DNA of 64,000 nucleotides, from the NCBI RefSeq assembly GCF_004346685.1, contig NZ_SMCO01000001.1, positions 372,001-436,000 of the forward strand, in the 5' to 3' direction. Under the pieces are notes generated by a model. It had not been told where the DNA came from, did not search any database, and saw nothing but the letters and a program-made list of their open reading frames with translations. Source of the stretch: Sulfurirhabdus autotrophica (GTDB taxonomy: Bacteria; Pseudomonadota; Gammaproteobacteria; Burkholderiales; SMCO01). Of the stretch, positions 56,744 through 64,000 are shown piece after piece (within the stretch, counting starts at the first letter, position 1; every line of letters begins with the position of its first letter). A program made the translations under genes and the position numbers.

Positions 56744-57118
56744 TTACTGGTGGATGGTCTTAACACGCTTAAAAGGCAATATTTGCGCGCTCTTTATTGT
56801 TGGGTTTCGTTCTTTTACGGATAAATCTTCCCCAGTTAGCTTTTGCAAAGCTTGCAAAAATCCCCGATCAGACAAAATCGAATCCCACATCATTGAATAG
56901 AGACGTAAACATGCTGAAAGTGGGTTGGAACTGCGTTTTCGTTCCAAATCAATACGCCATTGCAAACAACGCAACCGGTGTTGCAGTCGCGCTGGTGCGC
57001 GGGAGATTAAATTTTCAATTTCTTGCCTCCGTTTTTCTTCAAATGCAATCGGATCTTCTTTGACCAACGTCGCCCAATCAATGAAAGTCCTTGGTGGCGT
57101 ATTAATATTGACCATCAT
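56744..57118 (-). CDS. DUF3135 domain-containing protein
   Basis: A 124-residue soluble protein matching the DUF3135 pattern: FIDWATLVKEDPIAFEEKRRQ, ENLISRAPARLQHRLRCLQWR, IDLERKRSSNPLSACLRLYSMMW. The family has no known function. Two ATG codons in a row (57118, 57115) are both possible starts. Confidence 0.82.
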   Translation of the reverse strand: MMVNINTPPRTFIDWATLVKEDPIAFEEKRRQEIENLISRAPARLQHRLRCLQWRIDLERKRSSNPLSACLRLYSMMWDSILSDRGFLQALQKLTGEDLSVKERNPTIKSAQILPFKRVKTIHQ

Positions 57119-57338
57119 TCGCCCTTTGCTAACACAATTAAAATAAACCCTACAATTTAATTGTAGCCATATCCATCATAATTTCAGATTAAATATAGTT
57201 ATTACAATGGACTGTTAGCATGTGAATGACGCAATAAATTTCATGACTTGAAACCACCTGCTTGCACTGTAACAAAGCAAGCAGCATATCAGCTACGAAA
57301 CAATACTAAATTAATCTTACGGAGATAGAAAAACAGAA

Positions 57339-58151
57339 TTAACCTTGCGAAACGATGTCTTCCAGCATTATCATTTCGTCTTCAGTAAACCCGGCAGCCA
57401 AACGTGCCTCGGTGTGAAGCGGGCCGCGAAGTTTTGGTGCATTGTACTCACGTAACAATTGTCGAAAAGTAGCAATAGGCTCTAAACCGCGCTGATTACA
57501 CAAAAAAGCGTACCAACGATTACCAATAGCAACATGGCCGATCTCATCGCGATGAATAATCTCAAGAATATCAGCAGCCGCCCTGTCGCCACTTGAAGCC
57601 AGCTTTTGCCTGATGGCGGGGGTTACATCCAGACCACGCGCCTCTAGCACACGAGGAACCAGAGCCATACGGACCAGCGGGTCATGATCTGTCACAACGG
57701 CCATCTCCCACAAGCCGTTATGCGCCGTAAAATCACCATACTGAAAACCCAGGGTTCGTAAATGATCTCGCAACAAAGCAAAATGATAAGCTTCCTCAGC
57801 AGCCACCTTTAACCAGTCGCCGTAATACGCTTCAGGCATATCACGAAATCGATAAACTGCATCCAGCGCTAAATTGATGGCATTGAATTCAATATGCGCC
57901 AAAGAGTGTATCAGCGCAGCTCTGCCTTCAGGCGTAGAAAGCTTACGTTTTTCAACAAGCAATGCTGATACCAGCTCCGGTTTTTCAGGATGACCCGGAG
58001 TCGCAATAGATTCAACGGATGAAAGATCTAGCCAGCAGGATAACTTGCCCAGCTCCCAGGCTTGACGCAATTCGGCAACCAGCGTCAGCTTGGTATCTGT
58101 ATCGGAGGTTTGCAGACAGGTAAACGCCCTGTTAAAAAGATCATGTTGCAT
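57339..58151 (-). CDS. DUF455 ferritin-like protein
   Basis: A 270-residue protein of the DUF455 family, related to ferritin-like di-iron proteins such as MiaE. The likely metal helices are SLAHIEFNAINLALDAVYRF, KVAAEEAYHFALLRDHL and IIHRDEIGHVAIGNRWY, with the Glu and His positions of a di-iron centre. The enzymatic role is unknown. The ATG at 58151 is chosen. A GTG at 58169 is equally possible. Confidence 0.85.
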   Translation of the reverse strand: MQHDLFNRAFTCLQTSDTDTKLTLVAELRQAWELGKLSCWLDLSSVESIATPGHPEKPELVSALLVEKRKLSTPEGRAALIHSLAHIEFNAINLALDAVYRFRDMPEAYYGDWLKVAAEEAYHFALLRDHLRTLGFQYGDFTAHNGLWEMAVVTDHDPLVRMALVPRVLEARGLDVTPAIRQKLASSGDRAAADILEIIHRDEIGHVAIGNRWYAFLCNQRGLEPIATFRQLLREYNAPKLRGPLHTEARLAAGFTEDEMIMLEDIVSQG

Positions 58152-58264
58152 ATGTTCATATGCTACCACGACTTAATCAGTTTCAAATCAAGATGCATCC
58201 GTATTCCAAATAATCAATGACAAGTGATAGCTCAGCAATACGGATCGCCTCAAAATTTCAGGAT

Positions 58265-58753
58265 TTAGCTAGCATCACCTAACTTTGCATCCATGGTTGG
58301 GTTTTTAAGCCAGCCAGCCACATCGCCACCAAGCTCTTCGCCTAGATTATCCAATGTAGCGCATGCTCTGAAAGTCCCACCGATTGTTCTGCGAAGCGCC
58401 TCGAAACTTCCGATCACTTTTCCTTTTTCGCTCAGCTTACCCCGAATATGCGCCCACTTTGGGCCAGTAAATCCACCGCCACCGATAGAATGTACCTGAT
58501 CAATCATGATCACGAGTTTTTTACCTGAAAATTTAGCCAAATCCTTATCGGTTGCCTCAACACTTGTATTGGATTCTTTAACAATATTTTGTGCCAGCTT
58601 CTGGTTCCAGTCACAGTCCTTTCGAATATCATCAGTCGCCGCATCATTATTTTCGTAAGGAATGGTAGCGCTGATCATGATTTTTTCATCAGCATGCACA
58701 GGTGCAGCTGAAAAGAACAAAAGTGGAATAACAACACTCACAAATTTTTTCAT
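58265..58753 (-). CDS. Hypothetical secreted protein
   Basis: A 162-residue protein with a clear signal peptide (MKKFVSVVIPLLFFSAAPVHA before DEKIMISA). The mature part has two Cys (KDCDWNQKL and FRACATLDN), probably disulfide-bonded, and a block KLVIMIDQVHSIGGGGFTGPKW, GSFEALRRTIGG. I recognise no family. The frame opens at 58804. The ATG at 58771 has the better ribosome site (GGGGA), while the ATG at 58753 gives the cleanest signal peptide. Confidence 0.72.
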   Translation of the reverse strand: MKKFVSVVIPLLFFSAAPVHADEKIMISATIPYENNDAATDDIRKDCDWNQKLAQNIVKESNTSVEATDKDLAKFSGKKLVIMIDQVHSIGGGGFTGPKWAHIRGKLSEKGKVIGSFEALRRTIGGTFRACATLDNLGEELGGDVAGWLKNPTMDAKLGDAS

Positions 58754-59046
58754 ATCAGATACTAAAATCATACTTACATCCCCAGTTAAATTGATTAAAT
58801 GCATAGTTTGTTTGAGCTATTCCTGAATCTCAGAAATATCGATGGACTAGCTAAGCCAAGCAATATTTTACTGCCAATGATAAACAAATGACATAAGAAT
58901 AAGCATTAAAATCCAATTTTTCTGCAATATCCGCTCACAAACATATAAATCTGGCAATATAACGACAGGATTATATTGATGCTCACTTTTATAGGGTTTC
59001 TTTATAAATCACGTTCCGCATGATCAAGCAACAATTGGAGAAATAA

Positions 59047-60105
59047 ATGGCTGATATAAAAGTACTCTTGAAAATGATGCTTGAATTCGGTGCCTCCGAT
59101 TTATTTCTGACAGCTGGAACAACCCCACATTTCAAGATTGACGGCGCTACCAGACCCGCAAATGTACCCGCACTAAAGCCAGGCGAATCAACACAACTGG
59201 TCTACGAATTAATGAACCAGCAGCAACGTCATGAGTTTGAAACAGCCAAGGAATGTAATTTTGCACTGACGCTAGATGGCGAAGCTCGTTTTCGGGTGAA
59301 CGTATATTACCAACGTGGGGAGGTTTCTGCAGTTATACGGCTAATAAAGTCCGTTATCCCTAGCTTTGAAAAACTCGGTTTACCCGAACAGGCCAAAGTA
59401 CTTTCGCTATTAAAACGTGGACTTGTGCTCATGGTAGGTGCAGCCGGTTCAGGAAAAAGCACTACCATGGCAGCAATGGTTGCTTATCGCGCAAAAATGA
59501 TGGAAGGACATATACTCACCATCGAAGATCCAATAGAGTTTCTTTTTTCCCATGACCGATCAATTGTGGAACAGCGTGAAGTTGGCCTTGATACGCTGTC
59601 ATTTGGAGATGCACTGCGCAATGCAATGCGTGAAGCGCCGGATGTGATTGTCATCGGTGAAATTCGTGATCGACTTACAGCTCAAAACGCGATTATGTAT
59701 GCTGAAGCTGGCGTGCTATGCATCTCCACCATGCACGCCAATAACGCAAATCAGGCAGTCGACCGCATTATTAATTTTTTTCCAGAAGAAGCTCACAAAC
59801 AGGTACTGCTTGATTTATCGCTTAACCTGAAAGGGGTGATTTCTCAGCGCTTGCTTCCCGGGCTAAATGGCAAACAAGTACTAGCAACAGAAATTCTGCT
59901 GCAATCAGCTTACGTTACGGACATGATCCAAAAGGGGCAAACCCATACACTCAAAGATGCGATCAAAAAAGGAGCGGACGTCGGCATGCAGATTTTTGAC
60001 GATTCCCTGTATACCCTTTACAAGGAAGGCCGAATCAGTAAAGAAGAAGCCATAAGCAATGCTGATTCCCATACTGATTTGGCACTGAGAATCAGGTTGA
60101 CTTAG
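59047..60105 (+). CDS. pilU: Twitching-motility ATPase PilU/PilT-like
   Basis: A 352-residue type IV pilus retraction-type ATPase, probably PilU. Motifs are GASDLFLTAG at the N-terminus, Walker A GAAGSGKSTTMAAMVA, the Asp box ILTIEDPIEF, Walker B DVIVIGEIRDRLT and the His box STMHANNANQAVDRI. The C-terminus is DSLYTLYKEGRISKEEAI. No other pilus genes lie in the window, so PilT versus PilU rests on sequence feel alone. A GGAG ribosome site precedes the ATG. Confidence 0.9.
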   Translation: MADIKVLLKMMLEFGASDLFLTAGTTPHFKIDGATRPANVPALKPGESTQLVYELMNQQQRHEFETAKECNFALTLDGEARFRVNVYYQRGEVSAVIRLIKSVIPSFEKLGLPEQAKVLSLLKRGLVLMVGAAGSGKSTTMAAMVAYRAKMMEGHILTIEDPIEFLFSHDRSIVEQREVGLDTLSFGDALRNAMREAPDVIVIGEIRDRLTAQNAIMYAEAGVLCISTMHANNANQAVDRIINFFPEEAHKQVLLDLSLNLKGVISQRLLPGLNGKQVLATEILLQSAYVTDMIQKGQTHTLKDAIKKGADVGMQIFDDSLYTLYKEGRISKEEAISNADSHTDLALRIRLT

Positions 60106-60213
60106 GCAAAGGGCAACAAAATAGCCGAGTTTTTATTCCTGATTTCAACAAGAAAGCATTAATAAAAAAGGACAATATAAAGCCACTCACCTTTCACACA
60201 GTCATCTTAAAAG

Positions 60214-60924
60214 TTAGTCCGGCAATTTACTGCGAATCGCATTACGATCAAACCACCATGTATCTCCCACAATTGCCCCTATCACCATGCTCAAACGAGG
60301 CAAAAAAACTTGTGGATCTCGCAACTCCAATTTATCCATCCACGCATTCAGTGCCTGCTGGTCTTGTACATTGCTATGACGCTCAGCAACGCGGGCAATC
60401 AGATGGTTAGCCAGTTGACTCTGGCCTTCGTGTTTTGCGTCATCGGCACGGATATCAATCACATAACGCGCTGTCACAGCTGCCAGCGCAGCGCCATCCG
60501 CGTGCTTAGGCGTTTCATCGACAACATGGTCTAGCATGGCATAAGTTAATTCAGGGTTTATCGGAAATGTAACTGCAAGCCACACTCCCATCCCCAATGC
60601 TGGAATAGATTCAGGCTGTTCAGCCTGGTAAAGCACATTGCACGCTTCTACAGCTTCTTGCCAGGATTCATTTTTCAACGCGGTTTCAAAGGCTTCTCGG
60701 GCTAATGTCCAGGCTTTTTCCTTACGATCTAATGCAGTCAGAATCTCAGCAATATCTAGTTGCAAGGTAGCATGCTCCATCGAGTGAGTATGCTTGAGTT
60801 GAGAAAGCTGAAGCAATTTTTCCTGCAATTGCTTTTCTAATTCCGCTTTATTTACTTCCGCCGAATTCCCCTCTTCCTGCCCGATCAAGCCGGCTACATC
60901 TATATCAGTTTCATTTTTGATCAT
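60214..60924 (-). CDS. Conserved hypothetical helical protein
   Basis: A 236-residue cytoplasmic, acidic, helix-rich protein. A coiled-coil-like stretch (EVNKAELEKQLQEKLLQLSQL, about 22-42) is followed by TPR-like repeats (LDRKEKAWTLAREAFETALKNE, WQEAVEACNVLYQAEQPES). I recognise no known family name; the TPR-like look suggests a protein-binding role. The ATG at 60924 is chosen because the sequence before it is unlike the rest and contains no better ribosome site. Confidence 0.72.
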   Translation of the reverse strand: MIKNETDIDVAGLIGQEEGNSAEVNKAELEKQLQEKLLQLSQLKHTHSMEHATLQLDIAEILTALDRKEKAWTLAREAFETALKNESWQEAVEACNVLYQAEQPESIPALGMGVWLAVTFPINPELTYAMLDHVVDETPKHADGAALAAVTARYVIDIRADDAKHEGQSQLANHLIARVAERHSNVQDQQALNAWMDKLELRDPQVFLPRLSMVIGAIVGDTWWFDRNAIRSKLPD

Positions 60925-61166
60925 AAGTTGTTTCTTGAATATTACCAATAAACTGGCAAGTTTAATTTGCAAAACTTAATATTTTATCTTGATTTTGTGC
61001 AGCGCACTGTATTTTCAGAAAAAATTTCCAAACCAATTGCAAATTCCAAGGAAAACAAATGAAGTGAATTGCCTCTGACAAAGCAACTGAGCAATAAGCA
61101 AAAGGATAATTTCCCTACAACGTTCACAAACACACGATTACATCAGGCGCAAAATTTCTTGAAGAT

Positions 61167-61649
61167 CTAAAATCGCCCACCGGTTTTGTTGATGTAATTG
61201 GATAAAGCCTGACTTTCCATATTCATGTGCATCAGATTTGTATGCGTAATGCGAAACAGCGATCGCATAACTTTGTAAACAATGCGGGGATGAGTCTCAA
61301 GCAAGGATTCAAACGCCTCAGGTTCAAGGGTATATACAGTTGACTCACCAACGGAACGAAGTGTAGCCTGCCGTGGCTTTCGGTCAACGAATGCACGGGT
61401 TCCTGCGCATTCACCCGGTTTCATTGTATATACGACCCTTTCATTACCATCCACTTTACTTGTGACTGATATCCGGCCTTCAGTCAGTGCAAACAGGGTG
61501 GTATTGGGTTCACCTTCGGTAACCAGCAGTTCGCCATCATGCAGTTTACGAACCCCCATGATATTGGATAAAACCTGACATTCCTGAACAACCAGTTCTT
61601 CGGTTAACGAAGAAATGCATGGTGGGGTTTATTGCTTTGAACTACTCAC
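61167..61649 (-). pseudogene. Cyclic-nucleotide-binding domain protein with an in-frame stop at codon 7
   Basis: A single cNMP-binding domain protein (Crp/cAMP-dependent-kinase type, no DNA-binding domain): LVTEGEPNTTLFALTEGRISV, YTMKPGECAGTRAFVDRKPRQATLRS (phosphate-binding cassette with the Arg), YTLEPEAFESLLETHPRIVYKVM. The best ribosome site (AAAAGGAG) lies before a GTG at 61649, in frame with the domain. A TAA at codon 7 (61629-61631) interrupts it. After that stop the frame is open and homologous-looking (SSLTEELVVQECQVLSN). Translation from the ATG at 61559 would give 130 residues without the N-terminal helices. Either the gene is damaged or there is a sequencing error. Confidence 0.7.
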
Positions 61650-62038
61650 TGAATTGCTCTCCTTTTGATAAGGTTTTTTTAACCTTTTTTATTGTTGCGC
61701 CAGCTTTATGATTAGCCATTCTGCATAGTTTATGCGTAAACCTTATCTTGTTCAATAACACTATAGATATAAGCGAGATCAAAAGCTATTTGTGCGAGAT
61801 TAAATCAACAAAACTTACATTTAAATGTGATTATGTTTCAGCATTCTGTTTACTTTGAGCATGTAGCAATTCAACTGATAAATGCCTCAACCTGCTAATA
61901 TTTACGCTAATAATTATGAACGTGATCAACGCTTAAGTCCCATTCAATGCAAATTTCTATAAGCAAGTAGTTCAAGGCTGGTGTTTGTTCGGTACAATTA
62001 CCAATGTAACCATTACACGCTAATTATATGGAAAATCA
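61650..62038. other. Intergenic region, no gene seen
   Basis: About 390 AT-rich bases between divergent genes. A weak hairpin AAGGTT-TTTTT-AACCTT (61670-61686) lies close to the cyclic-nucleotide-binding gene start. No ORF or RNA gene is apparent. Confidence 0.5.
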
Positions 62039-62374
62039 ATGAAATTTCACGAGCTCGCTATAGGCCAAAAATTTGAATTTCAGGGAACTGCTTTTGTTAA
62101 AAGCACCCCCATGATCGCGAGTGCATTAGATACATCAACGCAAAAATTCATGGCACGATCAGCAACTGTCAAGCCCCTAGACATAATGGTGGCATCCAGT
62201 AGCACAAACCCTTCCAAATTATGCGTTGATGTTGTTAACAACGCTTTTGAGATTTTTTATGCCAGTTGTCAGGCAACATTGGAAGAAATTCATAGAGAAC
62301 TGAGCGCTGAATCTTTTTTATTAGTTAAAGAAAAGCTAAAAAATGAGCGTCAGATTTTCCTGAATTCGATTTAA
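62039..62374 (+). CDS. Hypothetical protein (111 aa)
   Basis: A 111-residue soluble protein. It starts MKFHELAIGQKFEFQGTAFV and has a helical C-terminus (SCQATLEEIHRELSAESFLL). The N-terminal half looks like a small beta domain (GQKFEFQGTAFVKSTPMIAS). I recognise no family. It lies 19 bp before the TSUP transporter on the same strand. Confidence 0.68.
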   Translation: MKFHELAIGQKFEFQGTAFVKSTPMIASALDTSTQKFMARSATVKPLDIMVASSSTNPSKLCVDVVNNAFEIFYASCQATLEEIHRELSAESFLLVKEKLKNERQIFLNSI

Positions 62375-62393
62375 GAAAGCGCTTTGCCTGACC

Positions 62394-63143
62394 ATGCTTC
62401 TTGATTTTAATATTTACCAAACCGTCGCTATTGCCTTGCTCTTTATATGGACTGGATTTGTTCGTACTGGCCTGGGATTTGGCGGAGCTGCATTAGGTCT
62501 GCCGCTGCTTCTGTTTATCAGCGATCAACCCTTATTATGGCTGCCCATTATAGCGGTTCATTTATTATTCTTTTCTGGACTGACGCTACGCACACGTCTG
62601 CACAACGTTGACTGGGCCTATTTGCGTTATGCATCCCTGTTTATCGTGCCGCCTGCGATTATTGGTGTCTTTGGACTGGTTAGCCTGCCCACCCTGTGGC
62701 TGAATATTTTCATTTACTCTATCACGCTGTTTTACGGCATTATCTGGTTGTTGAACCGCGCTATTGAAAGCCGTCACAAAGGGGTGGATAAACTGCTATT
62801 AATGCTAGGCGGCTATATCGCTGGCACCTCTCTAACTGGTGCGCCATTAATGGTTGCCGTATTTATGCGCAATGTGCGCAAAGAACAATTACGCGACACT
62901 TTGTTTGTTTTATGGTTTGCTTTGGTCAGCATCAAGATGACAACGTTTATCATGTTATCGGTGAACTTGCACTTTCTGATTGCTTTAAGCTTGATACCTA
63001 TTGCCTTCATTGGTCACTATATTGGATTGAGGGCACATGAAACTATCAGCAAAAATGATATTATTTTTAAACGATGGATGGGTGGTGGACTGGTTATTAT
63101 CAGTTCGATGGGTTTATGGGGACTGATATCACCCTTGATTTAG
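62394..63143 (+). CDS. TSUP family (TauE/SafE) transporter
   Basis: A 249-residue inner-membrane protein with about eight membrane segments. The TauE/SafE repeat motifs are GFVRTGLGFGGAALGLPLLL near the N-terminus and GYIAGTSLTGAPLMVAVFMR in the middle. Such permeases are thought to export sulfite, sulfoacetate or other organosulfur anions; the substrate is unknown here. It follows the hypothetical gene by 19 bp. Confidence 0.87.
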   Translation: MLLDFNIYQTVAIALLFIWTGFVRTGLGFGGAALGLPLLLFISDQPLLWLPIIAVHLLFFSGLTLRTRLHNVDWAYLRYASLFIVPPAIIGVFGLVSLPTLWLNIFIYSITLFYGIIWLLNRAIESRHKGVDKLLLMLGGYIAGTSLTGAPLMVAVFMRNVRKEQLRDTLFVLWFALVSIKMTTFIMLSVNLHFLIALSLIPIAFIGHYIGLRAHETISKNDIIFKRWMGGGLVIISSMGLWGLISPLI

Positions 63144-63197
63144 ACAATTGCGCTTAATCTTGTTTCGGGTTGGCAGATACTATAGTACTCGGACTTT

Positions 63198-64000
63198 TTA
63201 ATTGCCCTTATACTCCCACTCGCGCCAGCCACCCAATACCGGAAAATACAACCCCAACCGAATTGGCCGATCATCAAGATGGGACATCAACGCTGCATAC
63301 CGCTCTAACTGGCCTCTGTAACGCAGTTGTTCGTTATCCAGAAATCCTTCCAGATTACCCCCTTCATGGGCACTGGTTTTGTAATCAATTATCCATCGGA
63401 CACCTTGATCATCAACAAATGAACGATCGATTATAATATTCACCAACTCGTCGCGATAAATCCCGGTCAACGCATATTCCGCCTGCGATTCATGATGGCG
63501 GCTATCCAGCACCCATCTACCACGCTGGTCGTCCAAAGTAAGGCTCAGGGCATGTACAGTTTTATCCACGGCGACGTGTAGTTCATTACGAGGCACACCA
63601 AGATTTAAAAGCGTATTAGTAAAGGAAGCGCGCAGATTTTCCACACGAGCAAGGTCCCATGCCTGCGCTCCTTCCTGCACAATTATTTGCAGCCATTTAT
63701 GGACTACTATCCCGATAAATTTTGCAGTTTCGCTGGCCCATTCAAACTCAACCTCGTCCTGATCTATCAAGGGTTCTTCGTCCCTCTGTTCACTTTCAAC
63801 CCATTGCACAGCAAGGGGTGGCGGAGTTAACACCCAGCCGGCTTTCAGCCGCTGAATGGTGCTTGAAAAAACCATGGGAGGTTGCCCAGCTTCATTTTCT
63901 GCTTCTTCCGCAAGTTTTGCCGCCTGATCAGAAGCTGCACTGGTATACAAAGGACCTACAACAGGCCATAACTGATTGAGTAAAGAATGAGAGGATACGC
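63198..64000 (-). CDS. Helicase-nuclease (UvrD/RecB/AddA type), C-terminal part
   Basis: The 3' part of a large gene that continues past the window edge; the frame is open from 64000 down to the stop at 63198. The encoded C-terminus carries a RecB/AddA-type PD-(D/E)XK nuclease: IGIVVHKWLQIIVQEG, VNIIIDRSFVDDQGVRWIIDYKTSAHEGG (the Asp and the DYKT motif) and YRGQLERYAALMSHL. Such proteins unwind and resect double-strand breaks with an N-terminal UvrD-like helicase, which would lie outside the window. An internal TTG at 63950 is not the start. Confidence 0.85.
   Translation of the reverse strand, partial: VSSHSLLNQLWPVVGPLYTSAASDQAAKLAEEAENEAGQPPMVFSSTIQRLKAGWVLTPPPLAVQWVESEQRDEEPLIDQDEVEFEWASETAKFIGIVVHKWLQIIVQEGAQAWDLARVENLRASFTNTLLNLGVPRNELHVAVDKTVHALSLTLDDQRGRWVLDSRHHESQAEYALTGIYRDELVNIIIDRSFVDDQGVRWIIDYKTSAHEGGNLEGFLDNEQLRYRGQLERYAALMSHLDDRPIRLGLYFPVLGGWREWEYKGN

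Overview
The window is a stretch of bacterial chromosome with moderate GC content and dense, mostly housekeeping genes. Several local gene orders point to a betaproteobacterium: an RpfE-type regulatory protein gene next to recJ, then prfB and lysS; rluD back to back with bamD; and nadE followed by glnB. A Nitrosomonadales or Gallionellaceae-like lineage is my inference, from this order together with a DsrC/TusE-type protein, glutathione-dependent formaldehyde oxidation and an amylosucrase. The sequence alone cannot fix the genus. I saw no rRNA, tRNA, CRISPR array or complete insertion sequence.

Layout. Positions 1-4633 (minus strand) hold yjbQ, amylosucrase, S-formylglutathione hydrolase and glutathione-dependent formaldehyde dehydrogenase. 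A 50-residue DUF3096 protein and an OmpA-type lipoprotein follow at 5.0-5.9 kb. At 6.1-13.1 kb is the rpfE-like/recJ/prfB/lysS block, split by a roughly 1.5 kb accessory patch. That patch carries a HigB/HigA-type toxin-antitoxin pair and a broken integrase joined to what looks like an IS200/IS605 transposase tail. prfB carries the classical programmed +1 frameshift. At 14.2-17.3 kb is a copper regulon (copA, copZ, csoR) with a clear operator over the copA promoter. At 17.7-19.7 kb is an unusual pair: a fused double DsrC/TusE-domain protein and an unrecognised 350-residue protein. The run from 19.9 to 29.3 kb is conserved: rimO, ZIP transporter, pgeF, rluD, bamD, glnB, nadE, sucD, sucC.

An RNA-repair pair (archease and rtcB) at 30.5-32.4 kb follows a FemAB-like acyltransferase. 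Two cyclic-di-GMP signalling modules are then seen. The first is a PhnD-like periplasmic binding protein directly coupled to a PAS-GGDEF-EAL protein (32.6-35.9 kb). The second is a minus-strand operon of a PstS-like binding protein, an outer-membrane barrel and a sensor GGDEF-EAL protein (44.1-48.6 kb). Between them lie a Zn-ribbon protein, a frameshifted SemiSWEET gene, arfB, a MoxR ATPase with a vWA-type partner, a Nudix hydrolase, a candidate PilZ-like c-di-GMP effector and htpG.

The right part (49-64 kb) holds an acyl-CoA synthetase, an ABC-F protein, a four-gene MCE/Mla-type lipid transport operon, DUF3135 and DUF455 proteins, a PilU-type ATPase, a cyclic-nucleotide-binding gene with an in-frame stop, a TSUP permease, and the 3' end of a large helicase-nuclease gene that runs off the window.

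The best leads for something undescribed are the tandem DsrC/TusE protein with its unknown neighbour, the binding protein-barrel-GGDEF/EAL triad, and the candidate PilZ-like effector.
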